Source: Candidatus Chloroploca sp. Khr17 (GTDB lineage Bacteria; Chloroflexota; Chloroflexia; Chloroflexales; Chloroflexaceae). Taken from it: 64,000 nt of DNA. Location: the NCBI RefSeq assembly GCF_004138165.1, contig NZ_RYFF01000014.1, positions 1-64,000 on the forward strand, in the 5' to 3' direction. The notes under the pieces were generated by a model. It was not told the origin of the DNA. It did not search any database and saw only the letters and a program-made list of their open reading frames with translations. The position numbers were made by a program, and so were the translations under genes. Positions within the stretch are counted from its first letter, which is position 1; every line of letters starts with the position of its first letter. Positions 37,073 to 45,545 of the stretch are shown here, in pieces.

Positions 37073-38929
37073 ATGACGCAACAAAATACAATCCGGCCTG
37101 AAGCCGATACTCCTTTCACCCCAGATCAGACCGCGGTGCCTCGACCGAGCGCAGCGCCGGTGTTTCGCCCGCGCCAGCGTTTTTTGCGGGTCTCGCTCTT
37201 TTTTCTGAGCGTCGTGATCCATATCTATATCTGGGATATCTTTCTAGCGCGCTTTACGCTATTGCGCTGGTATGTGCGACGTTCGGCGGCAGTGCGGTGG
37301 TCGCGTCTTGCGCGTCGTTTTCGGTTTCTTGCACTTGAGCTTGGCGGGATGCAAATCAAGCTTGGGCAGTTTCTCTCATCGCGGGCCGACATTGTGCCTG
37401 AGATGGTGCGGCGCGAGCTTGCCGGTCTGCAAGACGAAGTTCCGCCTGCTCCAGCCGGGCATGTGCTCGAAGTGATTATTGACGAGCTGGGCGCACCACC
37501 GAGCGAGATCTTTCAGCGTTTTGACCAGGAAGCCGTGGCGGCTGCCTCGCTTGGGCAGGTTCACTTTGCCACGCTGCACAATGGCCGTGAAGTCGCCGTC
37601 AAGGTCCAGCGGCCTTATATTGAGCGCATTATTGAAGTTGACCTTAGCGCCGTTGCCTGGGTCATCCGGCTGATCAAGAATTACCCGCCGATTCGACGGC
37701 GGGCCGATCTTGATGCGCTGCTCGCCGAGTTTGCCCGAGTGCTTGTCCAGGAACTGGATTATGTTCAGGAAGTGCAGAGTGCGGCTCGCTTCCGCAAGAA
37801 TTTTGCGGGAGTCTATGGCATTCATGTACCTGAGCCAATTCCTGAATATTCGACGCGCCGTGTCCTGGTGATGGAGCGGATCAGCGGGGTGAAGATCAAT
37901 GATCTGCCTACGCTTGAGGCGCTAGGAGTGAGTCGGATTGAGTTGGCGGCGCGGCTCAACAATTGTTATCTGAAACAATTTTTTGTTGATGGCTTCTTTC
38001 ATGCCGATCCGCATCCAGGCAACCTCTTTGTGCGGATCGATCCCGAGTTGCCTGCGGTTGCCTATACGAATGGGCAAAGCGAACCGAAGAAGCTCAGTGA
38101 CGATTTCAGGAACGGGGTTCTGGCTGATGGGCATCTGCTTGGTGATGCCGAAGCCCATACGGTTGCGCCCGGGCGTCCGTTCACCCTGATCTTTATTGAT
38201 TTTGGGATGGTTGGTTCCCTGCCGCCACAGACGATGGAGGTAATCCGTGGAGGGGTCGTCGGCCTCGCAACCAATGATGCTGAGCGGATTGTTGATTCGT
38301 TTGAGCGCTTGAACATGCTGTTGCCTGGGGCCGATCGACGACTGCTCATTCAGGGTGTCGAGATTATGCTGCGGCATTCGTTTAATCGCACGATGCGCGA
38401 GATGACGAATATTGATGTTGACGCCATCTTTGCCGAGACCAAAGGCATTATCTATGATCTGCCTTTCCAGATTCCGCAGAATTTGCTCTATTTTGGCCGT
38501 GCGATGAGCATGGTGGCGGGGCTTTCGACCGAGATTTGCCCTGATATCAATCTGTTTCAGGAGTTACGGCCCTTTGCACGAATGTTGCTTGATCAAGAGC
38601 GGCGGAATGGTAACTGGTCTGAGCAGGTTCAGAAGGAATTGCGCGAGCTTGGGCAGATTTTGCTGACCTTGCCGCGTCAGATGGATGCCTACTATCGGGC
38701 TGGCAATCGTGGCGAGTTGCAGACGCGCTCGGATATGAGTCGGCTGGAACGCGGTCTGCGCCGGGTGGAACGCTCAAACGACCGGCTTGCTGGCGGGATG
38801 CTTGCGACCGGGTTGTTCCTGGGTGGGGTGCAACTGCGCACGCGTGGGTTTGAGAAAGAAGCTGATCGCGCCTGGTGGGCGTCGGTTCTCGCGACGATCT
38901 GGACACTTTGGCCTCGTGGTGAGCGGTGA
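37073..38929 (+). CDS. ABC1/UbiB-family atypical kinase
   Basis: A 618-residue AarF/UbiB-type protein, a family of protein-kinase-like ATPases that support quinone and other isoprenoid lipid pathways. It has KxGQ (KLGQ, 96-99), the Ala-rich nucleotide loop AAASLGQV (156-163), Lys177 in VAVKVQRP, HADPHPGN (310-317) and DFG (376-378). About 50 residues between HPGNLFV and FIDFG (321-371) are an insertion not usual in the family. A hydrophobic N-terminal segment (40-62) and a Trp-rich C-terminus suggest membrane attachment. First gene of a five-gene operon. Confidence 0.93.
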   Translation: MTQQNTIRPEADTPFTPDQTAVPRPSAAPVFRPRQRFLRVSLFFLSVVIHIYIWDIFLARFTLLRWYVRRSAAVRWSRLARRFRFLALELGGMQIKLGQFLSSRADIVPEMVRRELAGLQDEVPPAPAGHVLEVIIDELGAPPSEIFQRFDQEAVAAASLGQVHFATLHNGREVAVKVQRPYIERIIEVDLSAVAWVIRLIKNYPPIRRRADLDALLAEFARVLVQELDYVQEVQSAARFRKNFAGVYGIHVPEPIPEYSTRRVLVMERISGVKINDLPTLEALGVSRIELAARLNNCYLKQFFVDGFFHADPHPGNLFVRIDPELPAVAYTNGQSEPKKLSDDFRNGVLADGHLLGDAEAHTVAPGRPFTLIFIDFGMVGSLPPQTMEVIRGGVVGLATNDAERIVDSFERLNMLLPGADRRLLIQGVEIMLRHSFNRTMREMTNIDVDAIFAETKGIIYDLPFQIPQNLLYFGRAMSMVAGLSTEICPDINLFQELRPFARMLLDQERRNGNWSEQVQKELRELGQILLTLPRQMDAYYRAGNRGELQTRSDMSRLERGLRRVERSNDRLAGGMLATGLFLGGVQLRTRGFEKEADRAWWASVLATIWTLWPRGER

Positions 38930-38939
38930 ACATCGGCTG

Positions 38940-40418
38940 ATGTGGCGCGGCGGGATCATCTTGCTGGTGATCGCGCTGGCGTTGGTGGTGTGGTGGCCCC
39001 GCTCTTCTCCAGATGCACTTACTCAGGCTGATGCGTTGTTCGCTGCTGGACGTTATTACGAGGCACTTGAGGCGTATCAGGGGCTGGCTAGAGCTAATCC
39101 GGCGGCCTTGTTGCGTGTCGGGATGCTCCGGGTCATTCGTGGCGAAGCAGTGCTGGCTGAGCGGACACTCAGGTCGGCGATGGTGCAGGGGCTTGCACCA
39201 GGTGACTATCACCTGGCCTTGCTGTATCTGGGGCAAGCGCTGGTTGACGATGGGCGTCTGGCGCAGGCTGAGCGTACCTGGGCCTTGCTCGAGGATTGTC
39301 GGGTTGTCGAGGCATGTGTGTACCACGGGCCAGGACGGGTGTTGACTGCCGAGGCCTACCTGGAGCAAGGGGCGTACGATGCTGCTATCGAGGCGTACCG
39401 TGCAGCGCTGATGGTGCCGATGCCATCTGGCTGGTCTGAACGAGTGCATTACCGACTGGCCCTCTTGCTCGCCGGTGAAGATCCTGACGAGGCGCTGGCG
39501 ACCCTGATGGCAACCGACGACGTTGAGACCTCAGGCGTACTGGCTGATCCTCTGTTGTTTATGCTGGAGGGCGATCGGGCGCACTTGAGGGCGGTGCTTC
39601 AGGTTGAGGAGCGATTGCGACCACAACTCCTTGGGCAGACCTATCTTGAAGCGGGCCTGTATGATCGAGCGATTACCCAGTTTACCTTGGTTGACCCTGA
39701 CAGCCCTGAAGGCTTGAGTGCAGCGGCATACCTTGCGTATGCGCACTGGCTTGCTGGTCACACGGGCGAAGGGCATGAAGCCTTGGAAGCAATGGCGGGG
39801 TTGCATCCTGATGCCCCACAGGTACGAGCCTTGCTGGCGCTGATTGCGGTGGCGGAAGGAGCAGACGACGACGCTTGGCTGGAACTTGACGCACTTGCGC
39901 AGGGGCATCCGCAGGCAGCCGATCGTCATCTAGCGCGGGCGAGTTGGTACGCAGCGAAGGGCGAATACGCCCAGGCTAGCCTGGCATACGAGCAGGCGCT
40001 GGGAGCGGCACCGTTTGAGGAACAGGGGCGATATGCGCTGCTGGCCGCCCGGTTTCACCTGGCAACAACCTACGAACTTTGTTCGGTTGGGCTGCCACTC
40101 GCCGAACGCGCGTTAGAGCGGCTTCCAGAGGAGGTTGACGCCCTCGTGCTAGTGGCAGGAGTGCGGTATCAGTGCGGCGACGGGCGTGGAGCGATTGAAG
40201 CGGCACAGGCTGCTGAGGCGCGGGAAGCGCGGGCGGATGCAGCTTTTTACCTGGGGGCAGCTCTGGCGGCAACTGGCGAGGATGAAGCGGCGCGAGCGGC
40301 GCTGATCCGGGCAAGTGATTTGGCTCCTGCGTCGCGCTGGCGTGAACGAGCAGAGTTATTACTGGCAACGATGCCACAGCGGCATAACTTGACGCCAACA
40401 GCAGATCGGGTAAGATAG
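38940..40418 (+). CDS. Membrane-anchored TPR protein
   Basis: A 492-residue protein with one N-terminal membrane helix (MWRGGIILLVIALALVVWWP), then tandem TPR-like repeats through most of its length (ALFAAGRYYEALEAYQGLAR, AYLEQGAYDAAIEAYRAALM, ASWYAAKGEYAQASLAYEQA, AAFYLGAALAATGEDEAARA). The repeats probably face outward (inference). It is Ala/Leu-rich. The ATG lies 10 bases after the UbiB-like stop. Likely a scaffold; partner unknown. Confidence 0.82.
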   Translation: MWRGGIILLVIALALVVWWPRSSPDALTQADALFAAGRYYEALEAYQGLARANPAALLRVGMLRVIRGEAVLAERTLRSAMVQGLAPGDYHLALLYLGQALVDDGRLAQAERTWALLEDCRVVEACVYHGPGRVLTAEAYLEQGAYDAAIEAYRAALMVPMPSGWSERVHYRLALLLAGEDPDEALATLMATDDVETSGVLADPLLFMLEGDRAHLRAVLQVEERLRPQLLGQTYLEAGLYDRAITQFTLVDPDSPEGLSAAAYLAYAHWLAGHTGEGHEALEAMAGLHPDAPQVRALLALIAVAEGADDDAWLELDALAQGHPQAADRHLARASWYAAKGEYAQASLAYEQALGAAPFEEQGRYALLAARFHLATTYELCSVGLPLAERALERLPEEVDALVLVAGVRYQCGDGRGAIEAAQAAEAREARADAAFYLGAALAATGEDEAARAALIRASDLAPASRWRERAELLLATMPQRHNLTPTADRVR

Positions 40419-40425
40419 ACGCGCT

Positions 40426-40884
40426 ATGCAAGAAAATTTCTTTGTCTACCAACGGCGTGCGTTACGGCCACTTCTGGTATGGGGCATTGGGAGCAGTGTG
40501 CTCGGCGCACTGATGTTACCTTTTGCCGGTTTCTGGCGACATTTTGGCCTTCAGGCGGTGGCCTGGGGGGTCATTGATGTGTTGCTGGCGATCATTGGGC
40601 GGCGGAGTGCCTTGCTCAAGGCTGAGCGGATGGCTACGGGTGAGCTGGAAGAGCGTGATGCGCTGCGTGAAGCCGAGCAATTCCGCAAGATACTCACCGT
40701 CAATGCGGGCCTTGATGTTGGGTACATTCTCGTCGGGCTAGCGGTGGCCCTGCGCTATGCCGAGCGCCCTGATCGTCAGGGTCTTGGGTATGGCATTGCG
40801 ACGCAGGGGGCCTTTTTGCTGGTCTTTGATGCACTGCTGGCACGTCAGGTAGGCCAGCGTATGGATGCCGATGATCACGAATGA
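40426..40884 (+). CDS. Small four-helix membrane protein
   Basis: A 152-residue protein with four hydrophobic stretches (LLVWGIGSSVLGALMLPFAG, GLQAVAWGVIDVLLAIIG, VGYILVGLAVALRYA, IATQGAFLLVFDALLA). A charged amphipathic helix lies between the second and third (ALLKAERMATGELEERDAL). I cannot name the family with certainty. It starts 7 bases after the TPR gene stop and its end overlaps the next gene by 20 bases. Confidence 0.78.
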   Translation: MQENFFVYQRRALRPLLVWGIGSSVLGALMLPFAGFWRHFGLQAVAWGVIDVLLAIIGRRSALLKAERMATGELEERDALREAEQFRKILTVNAGLDVGYILVGLAVALRYAERPDRQGLGYGIATQGAFLLVFDALLARQVGQRMDADDHE

Positions 40885-41983
40885 ACTCTATGGGCTATTG
40901 CAGTGCCCGACGTGCCACTCACGGGCATTGTATGTGCTTGACGACGGAGTGCATTGTGCTTCGTGTGCCACGGTTTATCCGTTGCGCGAAGGCTATCTTG
41001 ATCTGATGCCACGGGGGACACACTACGACTATGTGTCGAAGTATGTCACCGATGAGACCGAACTGGCAGAAGAGTTGGACTATCGTGAGTTGGCCCCGCC
41101 GTTGCTCGCTGCCGGGGTGCGTGACCGAGCGTTGCGGCGGTTGCTGCGGTTTCGCCCGACTGATGTGGTGCTCGACAACGGATGTGGCACAGCCAAGCAT
41201 GCAGTCTGGAATGCCGATCAGGTACACCTGATGGTTGGCAGTGATCCAGCCACGCTTTTTGCTGACCGAGCGGTCGCTGAGATTGCCCTGGCTCAGGCCG
41301 ACTCGCGGAGCCTACCTTTTGCCGAGGGGACTTTTGATAAAGCCTTTGCGATTGATATTCTCGAACACTTCCCGCTTGAGGTGATTGATGCCTATCTGGC
41401 GGAAACGGCGCGGGTCTTGCGCCCTGGTGGGCGGATGCTCGCCTTCTCGAACACCCGCGAGATGTCGCCGATCCAGCCGATCATCAATCTCAGTCGGCGC
41501 CTTGGGCGGCTCTTTGTGCGGGCAGGGTTGTATGATTTTTCGCGAGAGGCGCGGCGGAAATCCGACCATATCAAAGCACTCGAGACCTGGGACGATGTGG
41601 TTGCCTCTTTTGAGCGGGCCGGTCTTCGCCCGGTCAAAGTCGTCTTCTGGAATAGCCTCTTTACCACCTTTGTTGAGCATGTAGTGATGAAGCTCGGCGA
41701 GGCTGTGTTGGGCCGTACGGCGAAGAAACCGCCGCAGCCACCATCTCAAGCAGCTAAAGATCCAAGTGCTGACCCTTATCTCGCCTCACTGGCAACGCAG
41801 ACGACGCCTGAAGGAACGGCGCGCGAAATTCGGGCACGCCAGCGAGTGCGTTCACACCTGCAACCTGGCAGTTCGGTCTATCGCGCTTTAATGGCGATCA
41901 CCCTGGTGATGGAACTCGATCTCTGGTTGTTTGGCTGGATGCGGTGCGGCAGTTACTTTATTGTTGTGGAGAAACCGCGATGA
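40865..41983 (+). CDS. SAM-dependent methyltransferase with N-terminal zinc ribbon
   Basis: A 372-residue class I methyltransferase. A Trm112-like ribbon CPTC (x15) CASC lies at about residues 14-34. The SAM motif I is VVLDNGCGTAKHA; the motif DILEHFPLEVIDAYLAETARVLRPGG is typical of the Methyltransf_11 group. The C-terminal 120 residues are unassigned and end in a hydrophobic ALMAITLVMELDLWLFGWM segment. The substrate is unknown; a lipid or quinone intermediate is possible given the UbiB-like neighbour. It overlaps genes on both sides. Confidence 0.85.
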   Translation: MPMITNELYGLLQCPTCHSRALYVLDDGVHCASCATVYPLREGYLDLMPRGTHYDYVSKYVTDETELAEELDYRELAPPLLAAGVRDRALRRLLRFRPTDVVLDNGCGTAKHAVWNADQVHLMVGSDPATLFADRAVAEIALAQADSRSLPFAEGTFDKAFAIDILEHFPLEVIDAYLAETARVLRPGGRMLAFSNTREMSPIQPIINLSRRLGRLFVRAGLYDFSREARRKSDHIKALETWDDVVASFERAGLRPVKVVFWNSLFTTFVEHVVMKLGEAVLGRTAKKPPQPPSQAAKDPSADPYLASLATQTTPEGTAREIRARQRVRSHLQPGSSVYRALMAITLVMELDLWLFGWMRCGSYFIVVEKPR

Positions 41984-43161
41984 TCGAGTATCGGCAATTA
42001 ACCCCTGACGATCGTGAGCGCTGCCTGGCGCTCGAGAGCTATGCCTTTCAGCTAAACCCGGAACTGGTAGCGCTTGATGGCGAGGAATTGGCTCAGTTCC
42101 GGGGACTATTTGTTGACGGGCAACTCGTCGCGCAGTTGCAACTGCATACTCTGCAGGTTCAGCTCGGGGCAGGGGTGCAAGCCGCTGTTGGGGGCATTGG
42201 TGCGGTCGCCAGTACGCCCGAGTTGCGGCGACGCGGCTATATCGGGGCCTTGCTGCGGCACGCGGTTGACGAATTGCGGGCCTCGGGAGTTGGCCTGGCA
42301 ATGCTCTACCCCTTCAAGGTCTCATTTTACGGACGCTACGGCTGGGCGACCTGCATGGAGCAGAAGATCTACAGTGGCGAGCCGGCCCTCTTTCGCTCGT
42401 TTCGGCGGGCACCAGGACATTGGATTGCCGTCGGTGAAGACGAACTTGACGAGCTTGATGCGATCTACCGTGAGGCGCTGCGTGGGCGTTTTGGCCCGGT
42501 TGTTCGTACGCGAGCGTGGTGGCGCAATCGGATCATGTGCGACTGGCAGCAGCGCCGGTACCACGGCTACATCTGGCGCGATGAGCATGGCAAGGGGCGT
42601 TCGTATACGATCTTTCGTTTTGAGCGTGAAGCCCGGGGCGATGTAATGCATTGCCGTGAAATGGTCGCGGTTGATCCGATTGCCCGCGCTCAACTCTTTG
42701 TCTTTCTTGCGGGGCATGAAGGTCAGGTTGCCAGGGTTGAATTTCGGGCACCTGCGGATGCACCGGTCAATTTGCTCTTTCCTGATCCATTGGAATGCCG
42801 CGTCCAGCCCTATTTTATGCTGCGCCTCCTGGATATTGCCGCTGCGTTTGAGGCGCATCGTTATCCAAAAGATTTGCAGGGCCAGGTAACGATCGCCGTG
42901 ACCGACGACTGGCTTGTCGCGAACCAACAGATCTTTGCGCTGGAATTTGCGGCAGGCACTTGTCAGGTACGCCAGATGCCACTTGGAACATTGCCTGATA
43001 TCAAGTGTGACAGCCGCATTTTGGCGCAGATCTATAGTCGCTATCTGCGACCACGTACAGCGGCGACCTTTGGCACGCTCGAGGTCTACAATCGGGAAGC
43101 TCTCGCCCTCTTTGATCGGGCGTTTATGGGGCTGGTGCCGTTTAGCGTAGATATGTTTTAA
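41980..43161 (+). CDS. Eis-like GNAT acetyltransferase
   Basis: A 393-residue protein of Eis/enhanced-intracellular-survival architecture: an N-terminal GNAT domain with acetyl-CoA loop RRRGYIGALLRHAVDELRASG (about residues 85-105) and FKVSFYGRYGWATC. A second GNAT-like domain and an SCP2-like C-terminal domain (VTIAVTDDWLVANQQIFALE) follow. Family members acetylate amines of drugs or proteins; the substrate is unknown here. The ATG overlaps the methyltransferase stop (ATGA). Last gene before the hairpin at 43165. Confidence 0.88.
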   Translation: MIEYRQLTPDDRERCLALESYAFQLNPELVALDGEELAQFRGLFVDGQLVAQLQLHTLQVQLGAGVQAAVGGIGAVASTPELRRRGYIGALLRHAVDELRASGVGLAMLYPFKVSFYGRYGWATCMEQKIYSGEPALFRSFRRAPGHWIAVGEDELDELDAIYREALRGRFGPVVRTRAWWRNRIMCDWQQRRYHGYIWRDEHGKGRSYTIFRFEREARGDVMHCREMVAVDPIARAQLFVFLAGHEGQVARVEFRAPADAPVNLLFPDPLECRVQPYFMLRLLDIAAAFEAHRYPKDLQGQVTIAVTDDWLVANQQIFALEFAAGTCQVRQMPLGTLPDIKCDSRILAQIYSRYLRPRTAATFGTLEVYNREALALFDRAFMGLVPFSVDMF

Positions 43162-43164
43162 GTG

Positions 43165-43203
43165 CATGCTCACCAGGTTGGCTTTGCCAACCTGGTGAGC
43201 ATG
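43165..43203 (+). terminator. 18-bp perfect hairpin ending the UbiB-like operon
   Basis: Arms CATGCTCACCAGGTTGGC and GCCAACCTGGTGAGCATG with the loop TTT, three bases after the stop codon. The stem is perfect and unusually long; no T-tract follows. Confidence 0.75.
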
Positions 43204-43289
43204 TGGAAGAACAGGTTTAGCATTCTGCCGCTCTAAAGTTCATGCGTATGGTGACCCAATGAAGGCACGAGTGGTCAGGGTGGAGGTTG

Positions 43290-44327
43290 ATGGTGCGACC
43301 GCTCTATATTTCACCATTTGGGCGCGGGGGGGTGGATTTTGGCATTCAGAATATTGTGCGCTCGGTGCGTGCGGCAGGGTTACAGCCAGAGTTGCTGCGG
43401 TTGCCCGAGATCTACAATTTTCTGCCTTTTCTGATTCGCCGTGCCTTGCCTGAAGGGTGGTGGCGCGGATTTGATCTGCTGCAGGGGCGGTCGCGGGTAG
43501 CCTTTAGCTTCAAAGCAACTGGTTTGCCGGTGGTGACGACGGTGCATCACCTGACGACAGACCCTGATTTGCAGCCCTACAGCTCATTTGCCCAACGTCT
43601 CTTTTATCGCCTGGTCGAGTCGCGTTACGACGGACTCTCGGTAGCGTATGCTGATGCGGTCGTGTGCGTCAGCCGTTTCACGCAGCGTCAGGTCGAGCAG
43701 ACCTATGGGCGTGCCGATAGCATCATTATTTACGACGGCATTGATACAGATGTCTTTGTGCCAACACCCAATTTCGTACGTCGAGACGATAGCCTGCCAC
43801 GGGCGGACGGGCGCATCAGGCTGATCTTTGTGGGCAACCGGACGCGGCGCAAAGGGTTTGATCTCTTGCCAAAGATCATGGATCAACTGCCGTCTGACTA
43901 CCGGCTCTACTATACGGGTGGTTTTCAGGGGAACGAAACGGCACCGCCGCACCCTCAGATGACGCCGCTTGGTTCACCTGATCGAGCCGGGCTTGTTGCC
44001 GCCTACCAGAGCTGTGACATCCTGCTCTTCCCATCGCGTTTAGAGGGCTTTGGCATTGCGCCGGCGGAAGCGCTGGCGTGTGGGCGTCCGGTGGTCACCA
44101 CACGGGCGGGCGCTTTGCCTGAAGTTGTGGATGAGGGGCTCAACGGTTTTCTGGTTGCGCGGGATGATATTGCCGGTTATGCCGAAAAAGTCCGCATCCT
44201 CGGTGAAGACGCCGCGATGCGTCGGCGCTTTGGCGACCATGGGCGAGCCAAAGTTGCTGGCAACTTTGGCTACGACCAGCTTGGCAACGGCTTTCGGAAG
44301 TTGTACGAACGGCTCCTGGGGCGTTGA
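43290..44327 (+). CDS. GT4-family glycosyltransferase
   Basis: A 345-residue GT-B glycosyltransferase. The N-terminus is RPLYISPFGRGGVDFGIQN; TTVHHLTTDP and VVCVSRFTQRQVEQTYG lie in the acceptor domain; the donor domain has LIFVGNRTRRKGFDLLPKIM and the retaining E-x7-E motif in FPSRLEGFGIAPAEALACGRPVV. It probably transfers an NDP-sugar to a lipid or polysaccharide. GGAGG lies before the start: the ATG at 43290 is close to it (3 bases), and GTG 43293 has better spacing. It stands alone. Confidence 0.9.
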   Translation: MVRPLYISPFGRGGVDFGIQNIVRSVRAAGLQPELLRLPEIYNFLPFLIRRALPEGWWRGFDLLQGRSRVAFSFKATGLPVVTTVHHLTTDPDLQPYSSFAQRLFYRLVESRYDGLSVAYADAVVCVSRFTQRQVEQTYGRADSIIIYDGIDTDVFVPTPNFVRRDDSLPRADGRIRLIFVGNRTRRKGFDLLPKIMDQLPSDYRLYYTGGFQGNETAPPHPQMTPLGSPDRAGLVAAYQSCDILLFPSRLEGFGIAPAEALACGRPVVTTRAGALPEVVDEGLNGFLVARDDIAGYAEKVRILGEDAAMRRRFGDHGRAKVAGNFGYDQLGNGFRKLYERLLGR

Positions 44328-44378
44328 AGGATCTGTAGGCAGACACCTCAGGGAGAGCGTTTTGGCTGGCGACGCCCG

Positions 44379-44395
44379 TTCCCCACGCGGGGGGA
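44379..44395 (-). terminator. Short hairpin between convergent genes
   Basis: TTCCCC-ACGC-GGGGGGA forms a short, GC-only stem between the glycosyltransferase (+) and the ANTAR regulator (-). It is a possible shared terminator with weak support. Confidence 0.3.
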
Positions 44396-44401
44396 GGTGG
44401 C

Positions 44402-44986
44402 CTATGACCCGAGCAACTCTTCGGCCTCGATGATAGCCTGGGCGATATCCTTCATCTTGGCACGCTTATCGCGGGCGCGTTGGCGAAGGCGCTCGTAGGC
44501 ATCGCGTTCATTGAGCCCGAGGCGTTGCATCAAAATCCCCTTGGCGCGCTCGATCAACTTGCGTGCCTCAAGCGACTCTTCGAGTTCATCAACCTGGTTA
44601 CGCAGTGCTTGCATCTCTTTGAAGCGAGCGAGCGCGATATTGATGGCGGGGGGCAGTTCGATCTCATTGATCGGCTTGACGAGATAGGCAAGCGCACCGG
44701 CTGCTTCGGCTTTGCGCACCGTATCTTTATCAGCGTAGGCGGTGAGCATAATGATGGGCACGGGAAACTGGTCACGGATCCGTGCCGCAGCCTCGGTACC
44801 CTCCATTTCGGGCATTCTGATATCCATCATAATCAGATCGGGCTTGAGGCGACCGGCCAGGTTCACCGCCTCAACGCCTGAGCGTGCGATCCCGATGACA
44901 TCGTAGCCCAGCCCTTTGAGTTGTTCTTCGAGTGTTAGTGAGACAAGGTCATTGTCTTCGGCAATCAGAATGCGGATAGCGCTCAC
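44402..44986 (-). CDS. Response regulator with ANTAR RNA-binding output
   Basis: A 194-residue protein. The receiver domain (1-120) has phospho-acceptor Asp55 in IMMDIRMPE, acidic ILIAEDND at the N-terminus and Lys in LVKPINEIELP. A coiled coil (120-140) leads to an ANTAR domain (LIERAKGILMQRLGLNERDAYERLRQRARDKRAKMKDIAQ). ANTAR proteins bind paired hexaloop hairpins in mRNA leaders and prevent termination (family knowledge). The GTG at 44986 has AAGGA upstream. No cognate histidine kinase adjoins. Confidence 0.95.
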   Translation of the reverse strand: MSAIRILIAEDNDLVSLTLEEQLKGLGYDVIGIARSGVEAVNLAGRLKPDLIMMDIRMPEMEGTEAAARIRDQFPVPIIMLTAYADKDTVRKAEAAGALAYLVKPINEIELPPAINIALARFKEMQALRNQVDELEESLEARKLIERAKGILMQRLGLNERDAYERLRQRARDKRAKMKDIAQAIIEAEELLGS

Positions 44987-45044
44987 GGTTCTTCCTTTTG
45001 CACAACGTGCTTTATGTGGCTGTCAACGCCATTTTCTGACTTTG

Positions 45045-45107
45045 CTGGGAGCGCGGGCGGCCCGCCCGGTGGTGCTCCCGAAGCGGGCGGGCCGCCCGCG
45101 CTCCCAG
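45045..45107. repeat. GC-only palindromic repeat, 24-bp perfect stem
   Basis: The left arm 45045-45068 starts CTGGGAGCGCGGGC and is exactly complementary to the right arm 45084-45107, which ends GCCCGCGCTCCCAG. The loop is 15 bases. No gene lies here. It resembles interspersed REP-like palindromes of Chloroflexota genomes, as I recall them; copy number needs a genome search. Confidence 0.8.
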
Positions 45108-45119
45108 GGTTCGCAACCG

Positions 45120-45282
45120 TGTCATGCTGAGCGGAGCGAAGCATCGCTACCGCGGGGACGCCTGAGATCCTTTGCTGCGCTCCTAAGCAACAAACCTCGC
45201 CTGAGACCTCACCGGTCTTCAAGACCGGTGAGGTCGCTCGCGGCCCCACTGGCCTGTGGGCTAGGTGGTACTCAGGGTGACA
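45120..45282. mobile_element. MITE-like element with 12-base terminal inverted repeats
   Basis: The left end TGTCATGCTGAG and right end CTCAGGGTGACA are inverted repeats with 10 of 12 matches. Inside, GCGGAGCGAAGCATC near the left mirrors GATCCTTTGCTGCGCTC, the continuation of the right arm. The right arm is interrupted by about 90 bases flanked by CTC (45180-45182 and 45271-45273). It has no coding capacity. Likely a non-autonomous palindromic element. Confidence 0.65.
45183..45270. repeat. Second palindromic element nested in the MITE-like repeat
   Basis: This segment splits the right arm of the surrounding element and is flanked by direct CTC triplets. Its core (45205-45235) is the hairpin GACCTCACCGGTCT-TCA-AGACCGGTGAGGTC, a perfect 14-bp stem. 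Confidence 0.6.
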
Positions 45283-45284
45283 AT

Positions 45285-45415
45285 ATATCAGGACACGTAG
45301 GTTACAGACTGCTGATGAGAGTGTAACGTAACTTTTCTGCCATGCTGCCGAAGGGAGTGCCGACTTCAGCCGGCTAAGGCCGACCCTCCAGAATATCAGA
45401 AAATGTACATTACAG
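45285..45415. repeat. Direct repeats flanking an imperfect palindrome
   Basis: ATATCAG...TTACAG at 45285-45307 and 45393-45415 agree at 18 of 23 positions. Between them (45354-45389) lies an imperfect GGAGTGCCGAC/CCGACCCTCC inverted repeat. It is probably another decayed repeat unit. Confidence 0.4.
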
Positions 45416-45504
45416 CCTACTTCTACGCACGATTTTGAGAGCCTGGGTAGCTTGCATCTCTGCTTATGATACCACACTCGAGCCAGCAAGGGCGAAAAGG
45501 TCTA

Positions 45505-45513
45505 TGCTATAAT
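45505..45513 (+). promoter_or_regulatory. Extended -10 promoter upstream of the DUF697-like gene
   Basis: TGCTATAAT gives a perfect -10 with the extended TGN element; the -35 region (AGCAAG) is poor. The start codon is 33 bases downstream. Confidence 0.6.
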
Positions 45514-45545
45514 CGAGAGAGTGCTTGTGGCAAGGGAGGGATGGC

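Noticed and set aside
36908..37222. Longer form of the 92-residue hypothetical, reading up to 37222 on the minus strand
   Set aside because: The extra N-terminal residues are Arg/His-rich, run through the UbiB promoter and gene start, and lack an SD.
44990..45540. Insertion sequence with transposase
   Set aside because: Inverted ends exist, but no open frame of useful size or transposase motif lies between them; kept as MITE-like repeats only.
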